Of a stretch of DNA of 64,000 bases, positions 1 to 11,629 are shown piece by piece. The notes beneath the pieces are model-generated. The model worked only from the letters and a program-made list of their open reading frames with translations, did not search any database and was not told the origin of the DNA. Location: contig NZ_LMMT01000034.1 in the NCBI RefSeq assembly GCF_001422365.1, positions 312,678-376,677 of the forward strand. The letters are read 5' to 3'. Position 1 is the first letter of the stretch. Each line of letters starts with the position of its first letter. The translations under genes and the position numbers were made by a program. Source of the stretch: Pseudorhodoferax sp. Leaf265. GTDB taxonomy: Bacteria > Pseudomonadota > Gammaproteobacteria > Burkholderiales > Burkholderiaceae_C.

Positions 1-2
1 CG

Positions 3-836
<834 letters not shown>

Positions 837-850
837 AATGCGCGCTTCAC

Positions 851-891
851 GACCAAATGGGCGGGTAGCTACCGGCCCATTTTTTTTGGTC
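851..891 (+). terminator. Hairpin with U-run in the rimP leader: terminator or attenuator
   Basis: ATGGGC (857-862) pairs with GCCCAT (875-880), and GGTAG (864-868) pairs with CTACC (869-873), with one G-G mismatch between. Eight T follow (880-887). Outer GACC (851-854) can also pair with GGTC (888-891). This is the form of an intrinsic terminator. It could end the ABC transcript, but it sits downstream of the candidate promoter, so it could equally attenuate rimP-nusA-infB. From memory, a rimP leader attenuator family is described in gammaproteobacteria; homology here is not tested. Confidence 0.65.
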
Positions 892-927
892 GCTTGATTT
901 TGAGACTTGCGCAAGCAAATACGTAAA

Positions 928-971
928 TCGTGTTTGGCGTGAGTCGTGTTTGGCGTTTGTCGTTTGGGTTG
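928..971 (+). repeat. 16-bp tandem repeat in the rimP 5' leader
   Basis: TCGTGTTTGGCGT occurs at 928-940 and again at 944-956, a 16-bp period. A degenerate third unit starts at 960 (TCGTTTGGGT). The repeats end right at the rimP ribosome-binding site (AAGGAG near 971). They may be slippage-derived or form a protein or RNA contact site; no function is known to me. Confidence 0.7.
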
Positions 972-981
972 AAGGAGAGCC

Positions 982-1581
982 GTGGCATTGCAGGAGCTGG
1001 TGACCAAGACTGTCGAAGGTCTGGGATACGACTTGGTGGAGATCGAGCGCTCTGCCGGGGGCTTGCTGCGCATCACGATCGACCACCCCTGGACGCCTGG
1101 CACCGACAAGGGGGCCGAGCAATTCGTCACGGTGGAAGACTGCGAGAAGGTCACGCGCCAGCTGCAATTCGGCCTGGAGGTCGAGGGCGTGGAGTATCGC
1201 CGGCTCGAAGTGTCCTCCCCCGGCATCGATCGCCCGCTGCGCAACGAAGCCGATTTCGAGCGCTTTGCCGGCGAGCTGGTCGACCTCACGCTCAAGGCAC
1301 CGCTGGGCGCCGCGGCCGATGGCCAGGTGTCCGCCAACCGCAAGAAGTTTCGCGGCCGGCTCGAACGTGGGGCGGCTGCCGCCGAGGGTCAGCCCTCGCA
1401 GTGGCAACTGCTGTGGAGCGAAGAGCCGCCCGCGGCCAAGCCGGGGCAGAGGCCTTCACGCAAGAAGCAGGAGCTGCCCGTGCACGTGCTGGGCTTCACG
1501 CTGGACGAGCTGCGCGACGCCCGCTTGGCGCCGGTGGTGAATTTCAAGGGCCGTGGCAACAGCGCGGCCGCCGAAGAATGA
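982..1581 (+). CDS. rimP: Ribosome maturation factor RimP
   Basis: RimP helps assemble the 30S subunit in the cytoplasm. The product is 199 aa, longer than the roughly 150 aa E. coli protein because of an insertion in the C-terminal half. The N-terminal domain has the family pattern (LGYDLVEIE, then LLRITID and later SSPGIDRPL). The C-terminal SH3-like part is interrupted by a Lys/Arg/Pro-rich stretch around residues 140-165. The GTG start follows AAGGAG at good spacing. It is first in the translation operon, 54 bp ahead of nusA. Confidence 0.95.
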   Translation: MALQELVTKTVEGLGYDLVEIERSAGGLLRITIDHPWTPGTDKGAEQFVTVEDCEKVTRQLQFGLEVEGVEYRRLEVSSPGIDRPLRNEADFERFAGELVDLTLKAPLGAAADGQVSANRKKFRGRLERGAAAAEGQPSQWQLLWSEEPPAAKPGQRPSRKKQELPVHVLGFTLDELRDARLAPVVNFKGRGNSAAAEE

Positions 1582-1635
1582 AGGGACGCCCCCGGATGTC
1601 CCCGCAACGAATGAAGACTGCAGGAGAAGCATGAC

Positions 1636-3132
1636 ATGAACCGCGAAATGCTGATGTTGGTCGACGCGATCTCGCGCGAGAAGAACGTGGAGCGCGATGT
1701 CGTGTTCGGCGCGGTCGAGGCCGCCCTGGCCCAGGCCACCAAGAAGCTGTACCAGGGCGAAGTGGACATCCGTGTGGCGGTGGACCGCGACAACGGGGTC
1801 TACGAGACCTTCCGCCGCTGGCTGGTCGTGCCCGATTCCGCCGGCCTGCAGAACCCCGAGGCCGAGGAGCTGTACTCCGACGTCAAGGAAGACATCGCCG
1901 ACATCGAAGAGGGCGACTACATCGAAAAGCCGGTGGAGTCCGTGCCGATCGGCCGCATCGGTGCCATGGCCGCCAAGCAGGTGATCCTGCAGAAGATCCG
2001 TGACGCCGAGCGCGAGATGCTGCTCAACGACTTCATGAGCCGCGGCGACAAGATCTTCGTCGGCACCGTCAAGCGCATGGACAAGGGCGACATCATCGTG
2101 GAGAGCGGCCGTGTCGAAGGCCGGCTGCGCCGCAGCGAGATGATCCCCAAGGAAAACCTGCGCACGGGCGACCGCGTGCGGGCCATGATCATGGAGGTCG
2201 ACCTCACGCTGCGCGGCGCGCCCATCATCCTGTCGCGCTCCTCGCCCGCTTACATGGTCGAGCTGTTCCGCCAGGAAGTGCCCGAGATCGAGCAAGGCCT
2301 GCTGGAGATCAAGTCGTGCGCCCGCGATGCCGGTTCGCGGGCCAAGATCGCCGTGGTCTCGCACGACAAGCGCGTCGACCCGATCGGCACCTGCGTCGGC
2401 GTGCGCGGCACGCGTGTCAATGCGGTCACCAACGAGCTGGCCGGCGAGCGCGTGGACATCGTGCTGTGGAGCGAAGACCCGGCACAGTTCGTGATCGGCG
2501 CGCTGGCCCCGGCCAATGTGTCCTCCATCGTCGTCGACGAGGAACGCCATGCCATGGACGTGGTGGTCGACGAGGAGAACCTCGCGATCGCCATCGGCCG
2601 CGGCGGCCAGAACGTGCGCCTGGCCGCCGAGCTGACCGGCTGGAAGATCAACATCATGGACGCCGCCGAATCGGCGCAGAAGCAGGCCGAGGAGACCGAC
2701 TCCAGCCGCAAGCTGTTCATGGAAAAGCTCGATGTGGACGAAGAGATCGCCGACATCCTGATCTCCGAAGGCTTCACCAGCCTCGAAGAAGTGGCCTATG
2801 TGCCGCTGCAGGAAATGCTGGAGATCGAAAGCTTCGACGAAGAGACGGTCACCGAGCTGCGCTCGCGCGCCAAGGATGCGCTGCTGACCATGGAAATCGC
2901 CAAGGAAGAAGGCGCAGAAGGGGTGTCGCAGAACCTGCGCGACCTCGAAGGCCTGTCGGCCGAGATGATCGACAAGCTCCAAGCGAACGGGGTGAACACC
3001 CGCGACGATCTGGCCGATCTGGCCGTCGACGAACTCACAGATATCACAGGCCAGTCCGCGGACGAGGCCACGGCCCTGATCATGAAGGCGCGCGAGCACT
3101 GGTTCTCCAGCGACGCCGCTTCGCATGAGTAA
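1636..3132 (+). CDS. nusA: Transcription termination/antitermination factor NusA
   Basis: NusA binds RNA polymerase and nascent RNA and controls pausing, termination and antitermination. The 498-aa product has the full proteobacterial layout: N-terminal polymerase-binding domain (about 1-130), S1 domain (about 135-200, [13 protein letters not shown]), two KH domains (about 205-345, with [10 protein letters not shown] and IGRGGQN), then two acidic C-terminal helical repeats (about 355-425 and 430-495). The start is the ATG after AGGAGAAG; an ATG 5 bp earlier hits a stop at once. It sits between rimP and infB as in most proteobacteria. Confidence 0.98.
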   Translation: MNREMLMLVDAISREKNVERDVVFGAVEAALAQATKKLYQGEVDIRVAVDRDNGVYETFRRWLVVPDSAGLQNPEAEELYSDVKEDIADIEEGDYIEKPVESVPIGRIGAMAAKQVILQKIRDAEREMLLNDFMSRGDKIFVGTVKRMDKGDIIVESGRVEGRLRRSEMIPKENLRTGDRVRAMIMEVDLTLRGAPIILSRSSPAYMVELFRQEVPEIEQGLLEIKSCARDAGSRAKIAVVSHDKRVDPIGTCVGVRGTRVNAVTNELAGERVDIVLWSEDPAQFVIGALAPANVSSIVVDEERHAMDVVVDEENLAIAIGRGGQNVRLAAELTGWKINIMDAAESAQKQAEETDSSRKLFMEKLDVDEEIADILISEGFTSLEEVAYVPLQEMLEIESFDEETVTELRSRAKDALLTMEIAKEEGAEGVSQNLRDLEGLSAEMIDKLQANGVNTRDDLADLAVDELTDITGQSADEATALIMKAREHWFSSDAASHE

Positions 3133-3156
3133 TGGCTATGAAAGGTTGCGCAGTAC

Positions 3157-6108
3157 ATGTCCACCACCACCGTCGCTGAATTCGCTACTGAGCTGAAGAA
3201 GCCCGCCGAAACCCTGCTGGAACAGCTCAAGGGTGCCGGCGTCGCCAAGACCTCATCCGCCGATACGCTGTCCGAGACCGACAAGCAAAAGCTGTTGAGC
3301 TACCTGCAGGCCAGCCATGGCACGCAGAGCGCCGACCGCAAGAAGATCACGCTGGTCAAGAAGTCGACTACCGAGATCAAGCAGGCCGATGCTTCGGGCC
3401 GTGCCCGCACGATCCAGGTCGAGGTGCGCAAGAAGCGCACCTTCATCAAGCGCGACGACGCCGCCGAAGGCGAAGTGCAGGTCGAAGGCAACGAGGAAGC
3501 CGAACGCGCCGCCGAGCGTGAAGAGGCCGAACTGGCCCGCCGCGAGGAAGAAGCGCGCGAGCAGGCTGAAGCCCTGCGCCGCCAGGAAGAAGAACTGGCC
3601 GAGCAGCGCCGGGCGCGTGAAGCGCAGGAGCGCCGCGACCGCGAAGCCGCCGAGAAGGCCGAGCGCGAAGCCGCTGCCGCGGCTGCTGCCGCCGAGGCCG
3701 CGCGCAAGAGCGCCGAGCAGGCCCAGGCCCAGGCTGACGCCGCCCGTGCGGCCGAGGCCAAGCTTGCCGGTGCACCGGCAGCAGCCACTCCTGCACCTGC
3801 AGCCGCCCCGGCGCCTGCAGCAGCCCCCACCGCCGCCGCCACGGCCCAGGCCGACAAGGCCGCCGCCGCCGCTGCCGCGTCCAAGGCCCGTGCCGAGGAA
3901 GAAGCTGCGCGTGCCAGCGAACTAGCCGAGCGCCGCCGCAAGGCCGAGGCCGAGGCGGCCGCCATCCGTTCCATGATGGCCGCGCCCAAGAAGGTGCTGA
4001 TCGCCAAGAAGGAAGAGCCCAAGCCCGTCGCCAAGCCGGTCGAAGCCGCCAAGCCCGGCGTCAAGGGCACGCTGCACAAGCCAGCCACGCCCGGCGGCGT
4101 GCGCCCGGCCGTGGGCGCGCGCCCGGGTGCTCCGGCGCCAAGCGGCCCCGGCGGTGCCGGCAAGGAAATCAAGTCGGCCAAGACGTCTTCCGCCTGGGCC
4201 GGCGATCCGGCCAAGAAGAAGGCCATCCCGACGCGCGGCGACTCCAGCGGTGGCGTGGGCCGTGGCAACTGGCGCAGCGGCCCGCGTGGCCGCCGTGGCG
4301 ACAGCCGCGACCAGCGCGACGACCATGGCCAGTCGGCACCGGCCGAGGCGCGCGTCATCGAAGTGCACGTGCCCGAGACCATCACGGTTTCCGAGCTCGC
4401 GCACAAGATGTCGATCAAGGCGTCCGAGGTCATCAAGCACCTCATGAAGCTGGGCCAGATGGCCACCATGAACCAGCCGCTGGACCAGGACACGGCCATG
4501 ATCGTGGTCGAGGAGATGGGCCACAAGGCCGTCGTGGCGGCACTGGACGATCCGGAAGCCTTCACCGAAGACGAAGCGCAGGGCCAGCAGGCCGAAGCGC
4601 TGCCGCGCGCACCGGTGGTCACCGTCATGGGCCACGTGGACCACGGCAAGACCTCGCTGCTGGACCGCATCCGCACCGCCAAGGTGGCCGCGGGCGAAGC
4701 CGGCGGCATCACGCAGCACATCGGCGCCTACCACGTCGACACGCCGCGCGGCATGGTGACCTTCCTGGACACCCCGGGCCACGAGGCCTTCACGGCCATG
4801 CGTGCCCGTGGGGCCCAGGCCACCGACATCGTGATCCTGGTGGTGGCGGCCGACGACGGTGTCATGCCGCAGACCAAGGAAGCCATCAAGCACGCCAAGG
4901 CGGCGGGTGTTCCGATCGTGGTCGCGATCAACAAGATCGACAAGCCCGATGCCAACAGCGAGCGCGTGCGCAGCGAACTGGTCGGCGAGCAGGTCGTGCC
5001 TGAAGAGTTCGGCGGCGATTCGCCGTTCGTCGAAGTCTCGGCCAAGACCGGCAAGAACATCGACGCGCTGCTCGAGCAGGTACTGCTGCAGGCCGAAGTG
5101 CTGGAACTGAAGGCACCGGTGGCCGTGGCCGCCAAGGGCCTGGTCATCGAAGCCAAGCTGGACAAGGGCCGCGGCCCAGTCGCCACCGTGCTGGTGCAGT
5201 CCGGCACGCTCAAGATCGGCGACGTGGTGCTGGCCGGCTCGACCTCGGGCCGCGTGCGCGCCATGATCGACGAAGACGGCCGCCCCTCCAAGGAAGCCGG
5301 CCCGTCGATCCCGGTGGAGATCCAGGGCCTGACGGAAGTGCCGCAGGCCGGCGACGAGTTCATGGTCATGGCCGACGAGCGCCGTGCCCGCGAGATCGCC
5401 ACCTACCGCGCCGGCAAGTTCCGCAACACCAAGCTGGCCAAGCAGCAGGCCGCCAAGCTGGAGAACATGTTCTCCGACCTGTCGGCTGGCGAAGTCAAGG
5501 TCCTGCCCATCATCCTCAAGGCCGATGTGCAGGGTTCGCAGGAAGCGCTGGCGCAGTCGCTGCTCAAGCTGTCGACCGACGAGGTCAAGGTGCAGATGGT
5601 CTACACCGGCGTGGGCGGCATCAGCGAGTCCGACATCAACCTGGCCATCGCTTCGAAGGCCGTGGTCATCGGCTTCAACGTGCGAGCCGACGTCGGTGCG
5701 CGCAAGCTGGCCGAAGGCAACGGCGTCGACCTCAAGTACTACAGCATCATCTACGACGCCGTGGACGAGCTGAAGACTGCGATGTCCGGCATGCTGGCGC
5801 CCGAGAAGCGCGAAGAGATCATCGGCCATGCCGAGATCCGCACCGTGTTCGTGGCCACCAAGATCGGCACGATCGCCGGTTCCTACGTGCTCGACGGCGT
5901 GGTGCAGCGCAATGCCCACTTCCGCCTGCTGCGCGACAACGTGGTCATCTACACGGGCGAGGTCGAGTCGGTCCGCCGCATGAAGGACGACGTCAAGGAA
6001 GTGCGCGAAGGCTTCGAGTGCGGTATCAAGCTGCGCAACTACAACGACATCCGCGAAGGCGACCAGCTCGAGCTGTTCGAAATCAAGGAGATCGCCCGTA
6101 CCCTGTAA
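3157..6108 (+). CDS. infB: Translation initiation factor IF-2
   Basis: IF-2 is the GTPase that places initiator tRNA on the 30S subunit. At 983 aa it exceeds E. coli IF-2 (890 aa). An N-terminal IF2_N module (1-55) is followed by a Glu/Arg coiled-coil-like stretch (about 115-180), an Ala/Pro-rich linker (to about 320) and a basic Gly/Arg segment. A second IF2_N region lies near 405-455. The G domain has G1 GHVDHGKT (about 492-499), G3 DTPGH, G4 NKID and a G5 SAK. The remaining part has the normal domain II and C-terminal fMet-tRNA-binding features. Two ATGs closer to nusA are out of frame, which supports this start. Confidence 0.98.
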   Translation: MSTTTVAEFATELKKPAETLLEQLKGAGVAKTSSADTLSETDKQKLLSYLQASHGTQSADRKKITLVKKSTTEIKQADASGRARTIQVEVRKKRTFIKRDDAAEGEVQVEGNEEAERAAEREEAELARREEEAREQAEALRRQEEELAEQRRAREAQERRDREAAEKAEREAAAAAAAAEAARKSAEQAQAQADAARAAEAKLAGAPAAATPAPAAAPAPAAAPTAAATAQADKAAAAAAASKARAEEEAARASELAERRRKAEAEAAAIRSMMAAPKKVLIAKKEEPKPVAKPVEAAKPGVKGTLHKPATPGGVRPAVGARPGAPAPSGPGGAGKEIKSAKTSSAWAGDPAKKKAIPTRGDSSGGVGRGNWRSGPRGRRGDSRDQRDDHGQSAPAEARVIEVHVPETITVSELAHKMSIKASEVIKHLMKLGQMATMNQPLDQDTAMIVVEEMGHKAVVAALDDPEAFTEDEAQGQQAEALPRAPVVTVMGHVDHGKTSLLDRIRTAKVAAGEAGGITQHIGAYHVDTPRGMVTFLDTPGHEAFTAMRARGAQATDIVILVVAADDGVMPQTKEAIKHAKAAGVPIVVAINKIDKPDANSERVRSELVGEQVVPEEFGGDSPFVEVSAKTGKNIDALLEQVLLQAEVLELKAPVAVAAKGLVIEAKLDKGRGPVATVLVQSGTLKIGDVVLAGSTSGRVRAMIDEDGRPSKEAGPSIPVEIQGLTEVPQAGDEFMVMADERRAREIATYRAGKFRNTKLAKQQAAKLENMFSDLSAGEVKVLPIILKADVQGSQEALAQSLLKLSTDEVKVQMVYTGVGGISESDINLAIASKAVVIGFNVRADVGARKLAEGNGVDLKYYSIIYDAVDELKTAMSGMLAPEKREEIIGHAEIRTVFVATKIGTIAGSYVLDGVVQRNAHFRLLRDNVVIYTGEVESVRRMKDDVKEVREGFECGIKLRNYNDIREGDQLELFEIKEIARTL

Positions 6109-6129
6109 GGGGTCGGGGAGGAGTACGCC

Positions 6130-6501
6130 ATGCCCGCGAAGAAATCCGCAGCACCCAACCGCAGCCTGAAGGTGGCCGACCAGATCCAGCGCGATCTGAC
6201 GGAGATCATCGCGCGCGAGCTCAAGGATCCGCGCGTGGGCATGGTCACCGTGCAGGCCGTCGAGGTCACGCCGGACTACGCCCATGCCAAGGTGTTCTTC
6301 ACCGTGCTGGTGGGTGATCCGGCCGAGAGCGAGGCAGCGCTGAACCAGGCTGCCGGCTTCCTGCGCAACCATTTGTTCAAGCGCCTGCACATCCACACCG
6401 TGCCGACGCTGCATTTCCAGTTCGACCGCACGACCGAGCGTGCGTCGGACATGAACGCGCTGATCGCGCGTGCCGTCGCTTCGCGCTCCAAAGACGACTA
6501 G
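6130..6501 (+). CDS. rbfA: 30S ribosome-binding factor RbfA
   Basis: RbfA is a small KH-fold factor needed for late 30S maturation and cold adaptation. The 123-aa protein shows the family run of [33 protein letters not shown] and [11 protein letters not shown]. It has a strong GGGGAGGAG ribosome-binding site 22 bp after infB and ends 3 bp before truB, in line with co-translation. Confidence 0.96.
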   Translation: MPAKKSAAPNRSLKVADQIQRDLTEIIARELKDPRVGMVTVQAVEVTPDYAHAKVFFTVLVGDPAESEAALNQAAGFLRNHLFKRLHIHTVPTLHFQFDRTTERASDMNALIARAVASRSKDD

Positions 6502-6504
6502 CCC

Positions 6505-7455
6505 ATGCAAGCGCCACGCACCAGGGTGCAGCGGCGCCCTGTGCATGGGGTGTTGCTGCTTGACAAGCCGCTGGGGTTCTCCAGCAACGACGCCTTGCAG
6601 AAGGCGAAGTGGCTGCTGCGCGCCGAAAAAGCCGGCCACACCGGCACGCTGGACCCGCTGGCCACCGGCGTGCTGCCGCTGTGCTTCGGCGCGGCCACCA
6701 AGTTCAGCCAGCTGCACCTGGACGCCGACAAGACCTACGAAACCACCGTGCGCCTGGGTGTCACGACGACCACGGCCGATGCCGAGGGCGATGTCATCCA
6801 GCAGCGGCCCGTGGCATGCAGCCTGGGCCAGGTGGTTGAGGTGCTGGACCGCTTCATGGGCCCGATTGCCCAGCTGCCGCCCATGCACAGCGCGCTCAAG
6901 AAGGACGGCAAGGCGCTGTACGAGTACGCGCGCGCCGGCGTGACCGTGGAACGCCAGCCGCGCAACGTGGTCATCCACGAGCTCGAGCTGCTGGACGCGC
7001 AATTGCAGGGCGATGCGCCGCAGTTGCGCCTGCGCGTGCAGTGCTCCAAGGGGACCTACATCCGCACGCTGGGCGAAGACATCGGCGAGGCATTGGGCTG
7101 CGGCGGCCATCTGGTGGCGCTGCGCCGCGTGGCCACCGGCCCGTTCGAGGCCGCGCAGTGCATCACGCTGGCCGAACTCGAAGCCCTGCCCGAGAACGAG
7201 CGCCTGGCACGGCTGCTGCTTTGCGAAGCCCTGTTGCCACAACACACGCGCGTCACCTTGTCCGAGCAGGATGCGGGGCGCTTTTTGTCGGGCATGCGCA
7301 GGCGCGGTGCCTGGCCCGACGCCGATGCCGCCGCGGTCTTCGGCGACCAACCGCACGCCCTCCTGGGCACCGCCCATGTCAAGGCCGGGGAGCTGATCCC
7401 CTCCCGGCTGCTGAGCCCGACCGAAATCCAACAGATCCTGGAAACCCAACCATGA
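6505..7455 (+). CDS. truB: tRNA pseudouridine-55 synthase TruB
   Basis: TruB makes pseudouridine 55 in the T-loop of tRNAs. The 316-aa protein has the family signature [15 protein letters not shown], with the catalytic Asp at residue 50. It also has the downstream [19 protein letters not shown] block and the [15 protein letters not shown] block. The C-terminal PUA-like region is present. Its stop overlaps the typA start in an ATGA junction (7452-7455), indicating translational coupling. Confidence 0.97.
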   Translation: MQAPRTRVQRRPVHGVLLLDKPLGFSSNDALQKAKWLLRAEKAGHTGTLDPLATGVLPLCFGAATKFSQLHLDADKTYETTVRLGVTTTTADAEGDVIQQRPVACSLGQVVEVLDRFMGPIAQLPPMHSALKKDGKALYEYARAGVTVERQPRNVVIHELELLDAQLQGDAPQLRLRVQCSKGTYIRTLGEDIGEALGCGGHLVALRRVATGPFEAAQCITLAELEALPENERLARLLLCEALLPQHTRVTLSEQDAGRFLSGMRRRGAWPDADAAAVFGDQPHALLGTAHVKAGELIPSRLLSPTEIQQILETQP

Positions 7456-9278
7456 GCAAACAGATCCGCAACATCGCCATCATCGCCCACGTCGACCATG
7501 GCAAGACCACCATGGTCGACCAGCTGCTGCGCCAGAGCGGCACCTTCGCCGAGCACGAGAAGGTCGTCGACACCGTGATGGACAACAACGCCATCGAAAA
7601 GGAACGCGGCATCACCATCCTGGCGAAGAACTGTGCCGTGACCTGGAAGGGCACGCACATCAACATCGTCGACACCCCGGGCCACGCGGACTTCGGCGGC
7701 GAGGTGGAACGCGCGCTGTCCATGGTCGACGGCGTCGTGCTGCTGATCGACGCGCAGGAAGGCCCGATGCCGCAGACGCGCTTCGTGACCAAGAAGGCGC
7801 TGGCGCTGGGCTTGAAGCCCATCCTGGTCGTGAACAAGGTCGACAAGCCGGGCGCGCGCCCGCAGCACGTGGTGAACGCCGCGTTCGACCTGTTCGACAA
7901 GCTCGGCGCCACCGACGAGCAGTTGGACTTCCCCGTGGTCTACGCCTCGGGCATCAATGGCTGGTCCTCGCTGGAAGAGGGCGCACCGGGCGAGCAGTGG
8001 GGCACCGACATGTCGGCCCTGTTCGACACCGTGCTCCAGCATGTGCCCTCGCAGAAGGGCGACCCGGCCGGGCCGCTGCAGCTGCAGATCTCGGCGCTGG
8101 ACTTCTCCACCTTCGTCGGCCGCATCGGCGTGGGCCGCATCAGCCAGGGCACGATCAAGCCCATGATGGACGTGCTCGTCATGGAAGGTCCGGACGGCAA
8201 GTCCTACAAGGGCCGCGTGAACCAGGTGCTGACCTTCCAGGGCCTGGACCGCGTGCAGGCCACCGAGGCCGGCCCTGGCGAGATCGTGCTGATCAACGGC
8301 CTGGGCGACATCGGCATCGGCGTGACCATCACCGATCCGGCCAACCCCGCGCCGCTGCCCATGCTCAAGGTCGACGAGCCCACGCTGACCATGAACTTCT
8401 GCGTCAACACCAGCCCGCTGGCCGGCCGCGAAGGCAAGTTCGTGACCAGCCGCCAGATCTGGGACCGCCTGCAGAAGGAGCTGCAGCACAACGTGGCGCT
8501 GCGCGTGAACGAGACCGACGAGGAAGGCGTGTTCGAGGTCATGGGCCGCGGCGAACTGCACCTGACCATCCTCTTGGAGAACATGCGCCGCGAAGGCTAC
8601 GAGATGGCCGTTTCCAAGCCGCGCGTGGTGTTCCGCACCATCGATGGCGAGAAGCACGAGCCGATCGAGCTGGTCACGGCCGACATCGAAGACCAGCACC
8701 AGGGCGGCGTGATGCAGGCCCTGGGCGAGCGCAAGGGCGAACTCGTGAACATGGAGCCGGACGGCCGTGGCCGCGTGCGCCTGGAGTACCGCATTCCGGC
8801 GCGTGGCCTGATCGGCTTCACCAACGAGTTCCTGAACCTGACGCGCGGCTCCGGCCTCATCAGCAACATCTTCGACAGCTACGAGCCGCACAAGGGCGAG
8901 ATCGGCGGCCGCAAGAACGGCGTGCTGATCTCCATGGACGACGGTGAGATCTTCACCTACGCCCTGGGCAAGCTGGACGACCGCGGCCGCATGTTCGTGC
9001 GCGCCAACGACCCGGTGTACGAAGGCATGATCGTCGGCATCCACAGCCGCGACAACGACCTCGTGGTCAACGCCACGCGCACCAAGCAGCTGACCAACTT
9101 CCGCGTCTCCGGCAAGGAAGATGCCATCAAGATCACGCCGCCCATCGACCTCACGCTGGAGTACGGCGTCGAGTTCATCGAGGACGACGAACTGGTCGAG
9201 ATCACGCCCAAGAGCGTGCGCCTGCGCAAGCGCCACCTGAAGGAACACGAGCGCAAGCGCGCCAGCCGCGAAGCCTGA
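7452..9278 (+). CDS. typA: Ribosome-associated GTPase TypA/BipA
   Basis: BipA is an EF-G-like GTPase that acts on the 50S subunit, chiefly at low temperature or under stress. The open frame extends far upstream inside truB, but the ATG at 7452 gives the family N-terminus ([20 protein letters not shown]) and a normal length of 608 aa. G1 [10 protein letters not shown]3 DTPGHADF and G4 NKVDK are visible. EF-G-like domains follow, ending in a Lys/Arg-rich tail. It is last in the operon and is followed by a strong terminator. Confidence 0.97.
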   Translation: MSKQIRNIAIIAHVDHGKTTMVDQLLRQSGTFAEHEKVVDTVMDNNAIEKERGITILAKNCAVTWKGTHINIVDTPGHADFGGEVERALSMVDGVVLLIDAQEGPMPQTRFVTKKALALGLKPILVVNKVDKPGARPQHVVNAAFDLFDKLGATDEQLDFPVVYASGINGWSSLEEGAPGEQWGTDMSALFDTVLQHVPSQKGDPAGPLQLQISALDFSTFVGRIGVGRISQGTIKPMMDVLVMEGPDGKSYKGRVNQVLTFQGLDRVQATEAGPGEIVLINGLGDIGIGVTITDPANPAPLPMLKVDEPTLTMNFCVNTSPLAGREGKFVTSRQIWDRLQKELQHNVALRVNETDEEGVFEVMGRGELHLTILLENMRREGYEMAVSKPRVVFRTIDGEKHEPIELVTADIEDQHQGGVMQALGERKGELVNMEPDGRGRVRLEYRIPARGLIGFTNEFLNLTRGSGLISNIFDSYEPHKGEIGGRKNGVLISMDDGEIFTYALGKLDDRGRMFVRANDPVYEGMIVGIHSRDNDLVVNATRTKQLTNFRVSGKEDAIKITPPIDLTLEYGVEFIEDDELVEITPKSVRLRKRHLKEHERKRASREA

Positions 9279-9302
9279 GCGGCGCCCTAGGGTTAACCCT
9301 TG

Positions 9303-9333
9303 AAACGGCCTCCGGATCTCCGGAGGCCGTTTT
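9303..9333 (+). terminator. Rho-independent terminator after typA
   Basis: A perfect stem of about 13 bp (AACGGCCTCCGG and its complement) closes a 4-nt loop and runs into TTTT. It closes the rimP-typA operon. Confidence 0.9.
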
Positions 9334-9342
9334 GCTTGCGTG

Positions 9343-9380
9343 TCCGGAAGGCCGGAGAAGTGGCCTGCCGACGGGCCGGA
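9343..9380 (+). promoter_or_regulatory. Possible DctD upstream activating sites
   Basis: An inverted repeat TCCGG-AAGG-CCGGA lies at 9343-9356, and its GGCCGGA half recurs at 9374-9380. They are about 60-80 bp upstream of the sigma-54 promoter, where an enhancer-binding protein would sit. The match to a DctD consensus was not tested. Confidence 0.3.
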
Positions 9381-9419
9381 ATTTCTTTGGGGATCAACGA
9401 CTTGCCGCGTTGTCCAGGG

Positions 9420-9434
9420 TGGCACGGGCATTGC
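9420..9434 (+). promoter_or_regulatory. Sigma-54 (-24/-12) promoter of dctA
   Basis: TGGCACG-N4-TTGC matches the sigma-54 consensus exactly. The start of transcription would be near 9446, some 24 bp before the dctA ATG. A sigma-54 activator of the DctD type is encoded three genes downstream. Confidence 0.85.
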
Positions 9435-9469
9435 GAAGTGGTTTCTTTCCTACCTCAAAGAGACAAGCC

Positions 9470-10831
9470 ATGGACCCTGTCGCCAAGCCCCGCCCGTTCT
9501 ACCGCTCGCTGTACTTCCAGGTCATCACCGCCATCGTGATCGGTGTGTTGCTCGGGCACTTCTATCCCGACACCGGCGCCGCCATGAAACCGCTGGGCGA
9601 CGGCTTCATCAAGCTGATCAAGATGATCATCGCGCCCATCATCTTCTGCACGGTGGTGGTCGGCATCGCCGGCATGGAGGACATGAAGCGCGTCGGCAAG
9701 ACCGGCGGCTACGCGCTGCTGTACTTTGAGATCGTCAGCTCCATCGCGCTGGTGGTGGGCCTGGTCATCATCAACATCGTCAAGCCCGGCGCGGGCATGA
9801 ACGTGGACGTGAGCCAGCTCGACACCAAGGCGATCGCGGCCTACACCCAGCCCGGCCAGATGCAGGGCACGGTGGACTTCATCCTGCACGTGATCCCGAG
9901 CACCGTGGTCGATGCCTTCGCCAAGGGCGAGATCCTGCAGGTGCTGCTGTTCTCCGTCATGTTCGGTTTCGCGCTGCACCGCTTCGGCGGCCGCGGCACG
10001 CTGGTGTTCGACTTCATCGAGAAGTTCTCGCACGTGCTGTTCGTGATCGTCGGCTACATCATGAAGGTGGCCCCCATCGGCGCCTTCGGTGCCATGGCCT
10101 TCACGATCGGCAAGTACGGTGTGGGCTCGCTGGTCCAGCTGGGCCAGCTCATGGTCACCTTCTACGCCACCTGCCTGCTGTTCGTCTTCGGCGTGCTGGG
10201 TGCCATCGCCCGCGCGCATGGCTTCTCGGTCTGGAAGTTCATCAAGTACATCAAGGAAGAGCTGCTGATCGTGCTGGGCACCTCGTCCAGCGAATCGGTG
10301 CTGCCGCGCATCATGGCCAAGCTGGAGAACCTGGGCGTGCGCAAGTCCACCGTGGGCCTGGTCGTGCCCACGGGCTACTCGTTCAACCTGGACGGCACCT
10401 CGATCTACCTGACCATGGCCGCGGTGTTCATCGCCCAGGCCACCAACACGCCGCTGGACATCACGCACCAGATCACGCTGCTGCTGGTGTTGCTGCTCAC
10501 GAGCAAGGGCGCCGCCGGCGTCACGGGTTCGGGCTTCATCGTGCTGGCGGCCACGCTGTCGGCCGTGGGCCATGTGCCGGTCGCGGGCCTGGCGCTGATC
10601 CTGGGCATCGACCGCTTCATGTCCGAGGCGCGTGCGCTGACCAACCTGATCGGCAATGGTGTGGCCACCGTGGTGGTGGGCAAGTGGACCGGCGATCTGG
10701 ACACCGCCCGCATGCAGGCGGTGCTCAACAACGAAACGCCGGCCGAGTCGGACAGCCCCGAGGCCGTGCTCGACGCGGTGGACCACCACATGCCCGCATC
10801 GGCGCAGGCGACGGGCAACGCGCGGGCCTGA
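9470..10831 (+). CDS. dctA: C4-dicarboxylate transport protein DctA
   Basis: DctA is an inner-membrane symporter for succinate, fumarate and malate. The ATG at 9470 yields 453 aa, close to typical DctA; the open frame upstream contains the sigma-54 promoter and is not coding. Family landmarks are the [17 protein letters not shown] segment, the re-entrant serine loop [10 protein letters not shown], and the [16 protein letters not shown] and [15 protein letters not shown] motifs. About eight membrane helices plus two hairpin loops are expected. Control should be by DctBD through the -24/-12 promoter. Confidence 0.96.
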   Translation: MDPVAKPRPFYRSLYFQVITAIVIGVLLGHFYPDTGAAMKPLGDGFIKLIKMIIAPIIFCTVVVGIAGMEDMKRVGKTGGYALLYFEIVSSIALVVGLVIINIVKPGAGMNVDVSQLDTKAIAAYTQPGQMQGTVDFILHVIPSTVVDAFAKGEILQVLLFSVMFGFALHRFGGRGTLVFDFIEKFSHVLFVIVGYIMKVAPIGAFGAMAFTIGKYGVGSLVQLGQLMVTFYATCLLFVFGVLGAIARAHGFSVWKFIKYIKEELLIVLGTSSSESVLPRIMAKLENLGVRKSTVGLVVPTGYSFNLDGTSIYLTMAAVFIAQATNTPLDITHQITLLLVLLLTSKGAAGVTGSGFIVLAATLSAVGHVPVAGLALILGIDRFMSEARALTNLIGNGVATVVVGKWTGDLDTARMQAVLNNETPAESDSPEAVLDAVDHHMPASAQATGNARA

Positions 10832-10852
10832 TCGCAGGGCCCGATCGCAACT

Positions 10853-10909
10853 TGGTGCAAGATGGGGGCAGGGCGCCGGGGCCGGCGTCCGCATCCGTCC
10901 TTTGCACCA
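10853..10909 (+). repeat. Inverted repeat spanning the dctA-10921 gap
   Basis: TGGTGCAA (10853-10860) is matched by TTGCACCA (10902-10909). The right arm overlaps the start of the AGGAG ribosome-binding site (10909-10913) of the next gene, so the fold could affect translation of that gene. Confidence 0.45.
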
Positions 10910-10920
10910 GGAGACAAGCC

Positions 10921-11619
10921 ATGGCAAGCAGCAAGACCGGCATCGACACCGAAGCCTTGATCGCCCAGTACGAGCAGGCCACCAACAAGCAAAGCCAGGC
11001 CCTGCGCCAGGCCGTGCACGACACCACGCTCAAGGCCTTGCAGCAGCGCGAGCTCACGCTCAAGGCGATCAAGGAGGTGGTCAAGTCCGTGACCGAGGCC
11101 GCGGCCCAGGGTGCGGCGCGCAACACCCATGGCGTGGACGTCGACGCCATGCTCGCGCAGACCGTGGCCGGTGTCGACGACGCCGTGCGCCAGGCCGTGC
11201 AGGCCAGCCAGCGCGCCTTGCAGCAGCTGCTGGACCAGGGCCTCGATGTGCGCGAGAAGCAGGTCAAGAAGGCCATGGACGACATCGAGAAGATGGAGGA
11301 CATGGTGTTCCAGACCATGCGCAAGGCCACCAGCAGCGCCGCGCTGGCGCCCATGCAGGGCGCCTGGGCCCAGGCCCTGATGCTGTTCGGCCAGGGCGAC
11401 AGCGCCACCGGCCAGGCCGCGAGCGAAGCCGTGGAGCAGCTGCTGGCCAAGGCCCAGGCGGCAGCGCGCGAAGGCCGCGCCTTCAACCAGCGTGCGGCCC
11501 AGGCCATGATGGACCACTACGCCACGCTGGTCAGCGGCGTGCTGATCGGCATGTCCGAGGCCATGGGCGCGGCATCGGCCAGCGCGGCCAGGCCTGCGCC
11601 CGCGCGCAAGAGCCGCTGA
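10921..11619 (+). CDS. Helical, phasin-like protein of unknown function
   Basis: The 232-aa product is almost entirely Ala/Gln/Glu/Lys-rich heptad-like helix, without signal peptide or membrane segment. It ends in a short Ala/Pro/Lys/Arg tail. Composition and size recall phasins and related helical proteins (DUF6781-type in my memory, unverified). ATG at 10921 follows AGGAG at 7 bp; the frame is open further upstream without a better start. It lies between dctA and dctB with a 10-bp gap to dctB, so it is probably co-expressed with the dicarboxylate module. Its job is not known. Confidence 0.7.
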   Translation: MASSKTGIDTEALIAQYEQATNKQSQALRQAVHDTTLKALQQRELTLKAIKEVVKSVTEAAAQGAARNTHGVDVDAMLAQTVAGVDDAVRQAVQASQRALQQLLDQGLDVREKQVKKAMDDIEKMEDMVFQTMRKATSSAALAPMQGAWAQALMLFGQGDSATGQAASEAVEQLLAKAQAAAREGRAFNQRAAQAMMDHYATLVSGVLIGMSEAMGAASASAARPAPARKSR

Positions 11620-11629
11620 CGGGAGCGCG

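Noticed and set aside
928-971. Repeat-spacer look of the rimP leader
   Set aside because: Only two and a half contiguous 16-bp units are present, with no spacers and no cas genes. It is a tandem repeat, not a CRISPR.
3922-7449. A 1175-codon open frame on the minus strand
   Set aside because: It is antisense to infB, rbfA and truB and has no recognisable domain. High-GC third-position bias explains it.
9332-9469. Upstream extension of dctA
   Set aside because: The extension would cover the typA terminator tail and the sigma-54 promoter; the ATG at 9470 matches DctA proteins.
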